DNA of 64,000 nucleotides, from assembly GCA_009842505.1 (NCBI GenBank), contig VYFG01000048.1, positions 34,324 to 98,323 of the forward strand, in the 5' to 3' direction. Origin of the DNA: Gammaproteobacteria bacterium. Its GTDB lineage: Bacteria > Pseudomonadota > Gammaproteobacteria > Arenicellales > Poriferihabitantaceae. Below are positions 62,786 through 64,000 of this stretch, piece by piece. The notes under the pieces were generated by a model. That model was given only the letters and a program-made list of their open reading frames with translations, ran no database searches and was not told the origin of the DNA. The translations under genes were made by a program, and so were the position numbers. Position 1 is the stretch's first letter. Every line of letters starts with the position of its first letter.

Positions 62786-63658
62786 TCAGGCACCCGCCTG
62801 CGCCATGACCTCGGCGACGAAATCATCCTGCTTCTTCTCGATGCCCTCGCCCACCTCGAAACGGACCATCCGCCTGACGCTGGCGCCCCTGGATGCGAGC
62901 AGGGCGCCGACACTCTGGTCAGGGTCCTTCACGAAGGGCTGGCCGAGCAGCGTGTTCTCCTTGAGGAACTTCCTGATCCGGCCTCCGATCATCTTTTCGA
63001 TGATGTCGTCCGGCTTGCCACTCTCGCGGGCCTGGGCGGTCAGGATCTCCCTTTCCCTGTCCACCACGCCAGGGTCCATGTCTTCCTCAGCAATGCACAG
63101 GGGACGGCTTGCGGCGATGTGCATGGCGATGTCCCGGCCGAGGGCGTCATCGCCCCCGTCCAGCACCAGCATGACGCCGATCCGGTTGCCGTGCAGGTAG
63201 GAGCTGACGACCCCGCCATCGGCATCGAAGCGGGCAAACCTGCGCACGGTGACATTCTCGCCGATCTTGGCGACCAGCTCCCGGCGCGCGGCCTCCACCG
63301 TGGTGCCGACGGCCGCCGCACTGTCCGCCAGGGCGGCCGCGTCCCGCGGGTTCGCGGCGAGCACGGCATCCGCCACGGCGGCGCTGAATGCCCGGAAGGA
63401 GTCATCCTTGGCGACAAAATCGGTTTCACAGTTGATTTCCGCCAGGGCGCAGGCCATCCCGTCCGTCGCCGAAACGATCACGCCCTCGGCGGCCGTCCGA
63501 CCGGCCCGCTTCTCCGCCGCCGCCGCACCCTTGATGCGCAGCTCCTCGATAGCGGCGGCCATGTCTCCGCCGGTCTGGGTCAGGACCTTCTTACAGTCCA
63601 TCATGCCCGCGCCGGTCCTTTCGCGCAGTTCCTTCACCATTGCCGCAGTAATCGTCAT
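62786..63658 (-). CDS. tsf: Translation elongation factor Ts
   Basis: From the ATG at 63658 (MTITAAMVKELRERTGAGMMDCKKVLTQTGG) the protein is 290 residues, the usual size. AEINCETDFVAKDDSF is the EF-Tu contact signature, followed by two dimerisation subdomains (RREILTAQARESGKPDDIIEKMI, FVKDPDQSVGALL). It exchanges guanine nucleotide on EF-Tu. It lies 94 bp downstream of the putative rpsB end. Confidence 0.97.
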   Translation of the reverse strand: MTITAAMVKELRERTGAGMMDCKKVLTQTGGDMAAAIEELRIKGAAAAEKRAGRTAAEGVIVSATDGMACALAEINCETDFVAKDDSFRAFSAAVADAVLAANPRDAAALADSAAAVGTTVEAARRELVAKIGENVTVRRFARFDADGGVVSSYLHGNRIGVMLVLDGGDDALGRDIAMHIAASRPLCIAEEDMDPGVVDREREILTAQARESGKPDDIIEKMIGGRIRKFLKENTLLGQPFVKDPDQSVGALLASRGASVRRMVRFEVGEGIEKKQDDFVAEVMAQAGA

Positions 63659-63752
63659 GTTTGCAAGTTTCCAGGATATTGTCGATTGATTCAGGGGCGC
63701 GCAGGGCGCTGGCGGGGGCCGCATTGCCGGGCTCGCCGCGAAGCGCCGCCGG

Positions 63753-64000
63753 TCATTCCGTCTCGGCGACCTTCTTCTTCCGCACCACCTTCTTCCGGGT
63801 GACCTTTTTCTTGGTCACCTTGGTCTTCTTTACCGGTTCCTTCTTTTCGGCTTCGCCGTCGGCGGCGGAGTCCGCGGCCGCGGCCGCATCCTCAGCCTCA
63901 ACCTCAGCCCCAGCCGCAGCCTCAGCACCAGCCGCCGCCGCCGCCCCCGCCGCCGCCCCCGCCCAGGGGGTTATACACATCGCCGAGCCCACGCGGCCGG
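63753..64000 (-). CDS. rpsB: Putative ribosomal protein S2 C-terminal extension (partial)
   Basis: This frame is open to the window edge and ends 94 bp before tsf, the position of rpsB. The visible 82 residues are an Ala/Glu-rich stretch (AGAEAAAGAEVEAEDAAAAADS) and a Lys/Val/Thr-rich end (KKTKVTKKKVTRKKVVRKKKV). Nothing of the S2 core is visible, and the segment GRVGSAMCITPWAG at the edge is not S2-like, so the assignment rests on synteny alone. Low-complexity GCC/GCG repeats at 63925-63970 might mark a frameshift or assembly problem; another frame there reads a Gly-rich stretch. Confidence 0.45.
   Translation of the reverse strand, partial: GRVGSAMCITPWAGAAAGAAAAAGAEAAAGAEVEAEDAAAAADSAADGEAEKKEPVKKTKVTKKKVTRKKVVRKKKVAETE

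Noticed and set aside
1-64000. CRISPR arrays, insertion sequences, tRNA or rRNA genes
   Set aside because: I looked through the intergenic regions and found no direct-repeat arrays, transposase motifs or cloverleaf-like sequences.

Overview
This is a GC-rich bacterial chromosome segment. The right-hand 18 kb carries rpsB(end)-tsf-pyrH-frr-uppS-cdsA-dxr-rseP-bamA-skp-lpxD-fabZ-lpxA-lpxB-rnhB-dnaE in the order typical of Gammaproteobacteria. With the ccoNOQP-ccoG-fixH and ccoI-ccoS genes and a periplasmic formate dehydrogenase, it suggests a respiring, probably marine or environmental gammaproteobacterium, perhaps Ectothiorhodospiraceae-like. The lineage is inferred from gene order and protein resemblance only. 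I see no insertion sequence, prophage, CRISPR array, tRNA or rRNA.

Layout. 1-5.1 kb: a histidine-utilisation locus, with hutF (cut by the window edge) divergent from hutI-hutC-hutU plus an ornithine cyclodeaminase-family gene. A palindrome resembling a HutC operator covers the hutI start codon. 5.1-12.6 kb: assorted metabolic genes, including a fatty acid hydroxylase-family membrane protein, a tandem-fused adenylate kinase, two EamA/DMT transporters, an SDR without the usual catalytic Tyr/Lys, and a desaturase translationally coupled to an aromatic amino acid lyase that lacks the MIO-forming Ser. 12.9-22.3 kb: a soluble sensor kinase fused to its own OmpR-type response regulator, a third EamA transporter, a YcaQ-like protein, a YlqF-like GTPase, a CvfB-like S1 protein, a TANGO2/NRDE protein, a DUF2237 protein and a DadA-like oxidoreductase.

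22.3-35.7 kb: a tight four-gene minus-strand operon (unknown protein, secreted ankyrin protein, biotin/lipoate ligase-like protein, Tat-exported Rieske-like protein) ends next to a bidirectional terminator. Beyond it lies the formate dehydrogenase locus: TorD-like chaperone, small Tat protein, FdhA, FdhB, a small lipoprotein and the cytochrome b subunit. This is preceded by a ferredoxin, DUF3306, DUF3305 and DUF6494 genes, with fdhD divergent. Formate would be oxidised in the periplasm and electrons passed through FdhB and cytochrome b to quinone.

35.8-45.2 kb: the cbb3 oxidase locus. Structural and assembly genes run leftward behind a YIP1-domain gene, and ccoI-ccoS run rightward. A near-consensus Anr/FNR box lies between them. 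45.3-64 kb: an aldo/keto reductase, then the housekeeping block for replication, lipid A, outer-membrane biogenesis, isoprenoid, phospholipid and translation functions.

The most unusual items are the MIO-less lyase/desaturase pair, the single-protein two-component system, the double adenylate kinase, the Rieske-like protein with a missing ligand and its operon, and the atypical SDR. The ORF track allows TTG/GTG starts, so many starts below were trimmed to better-supported ones.
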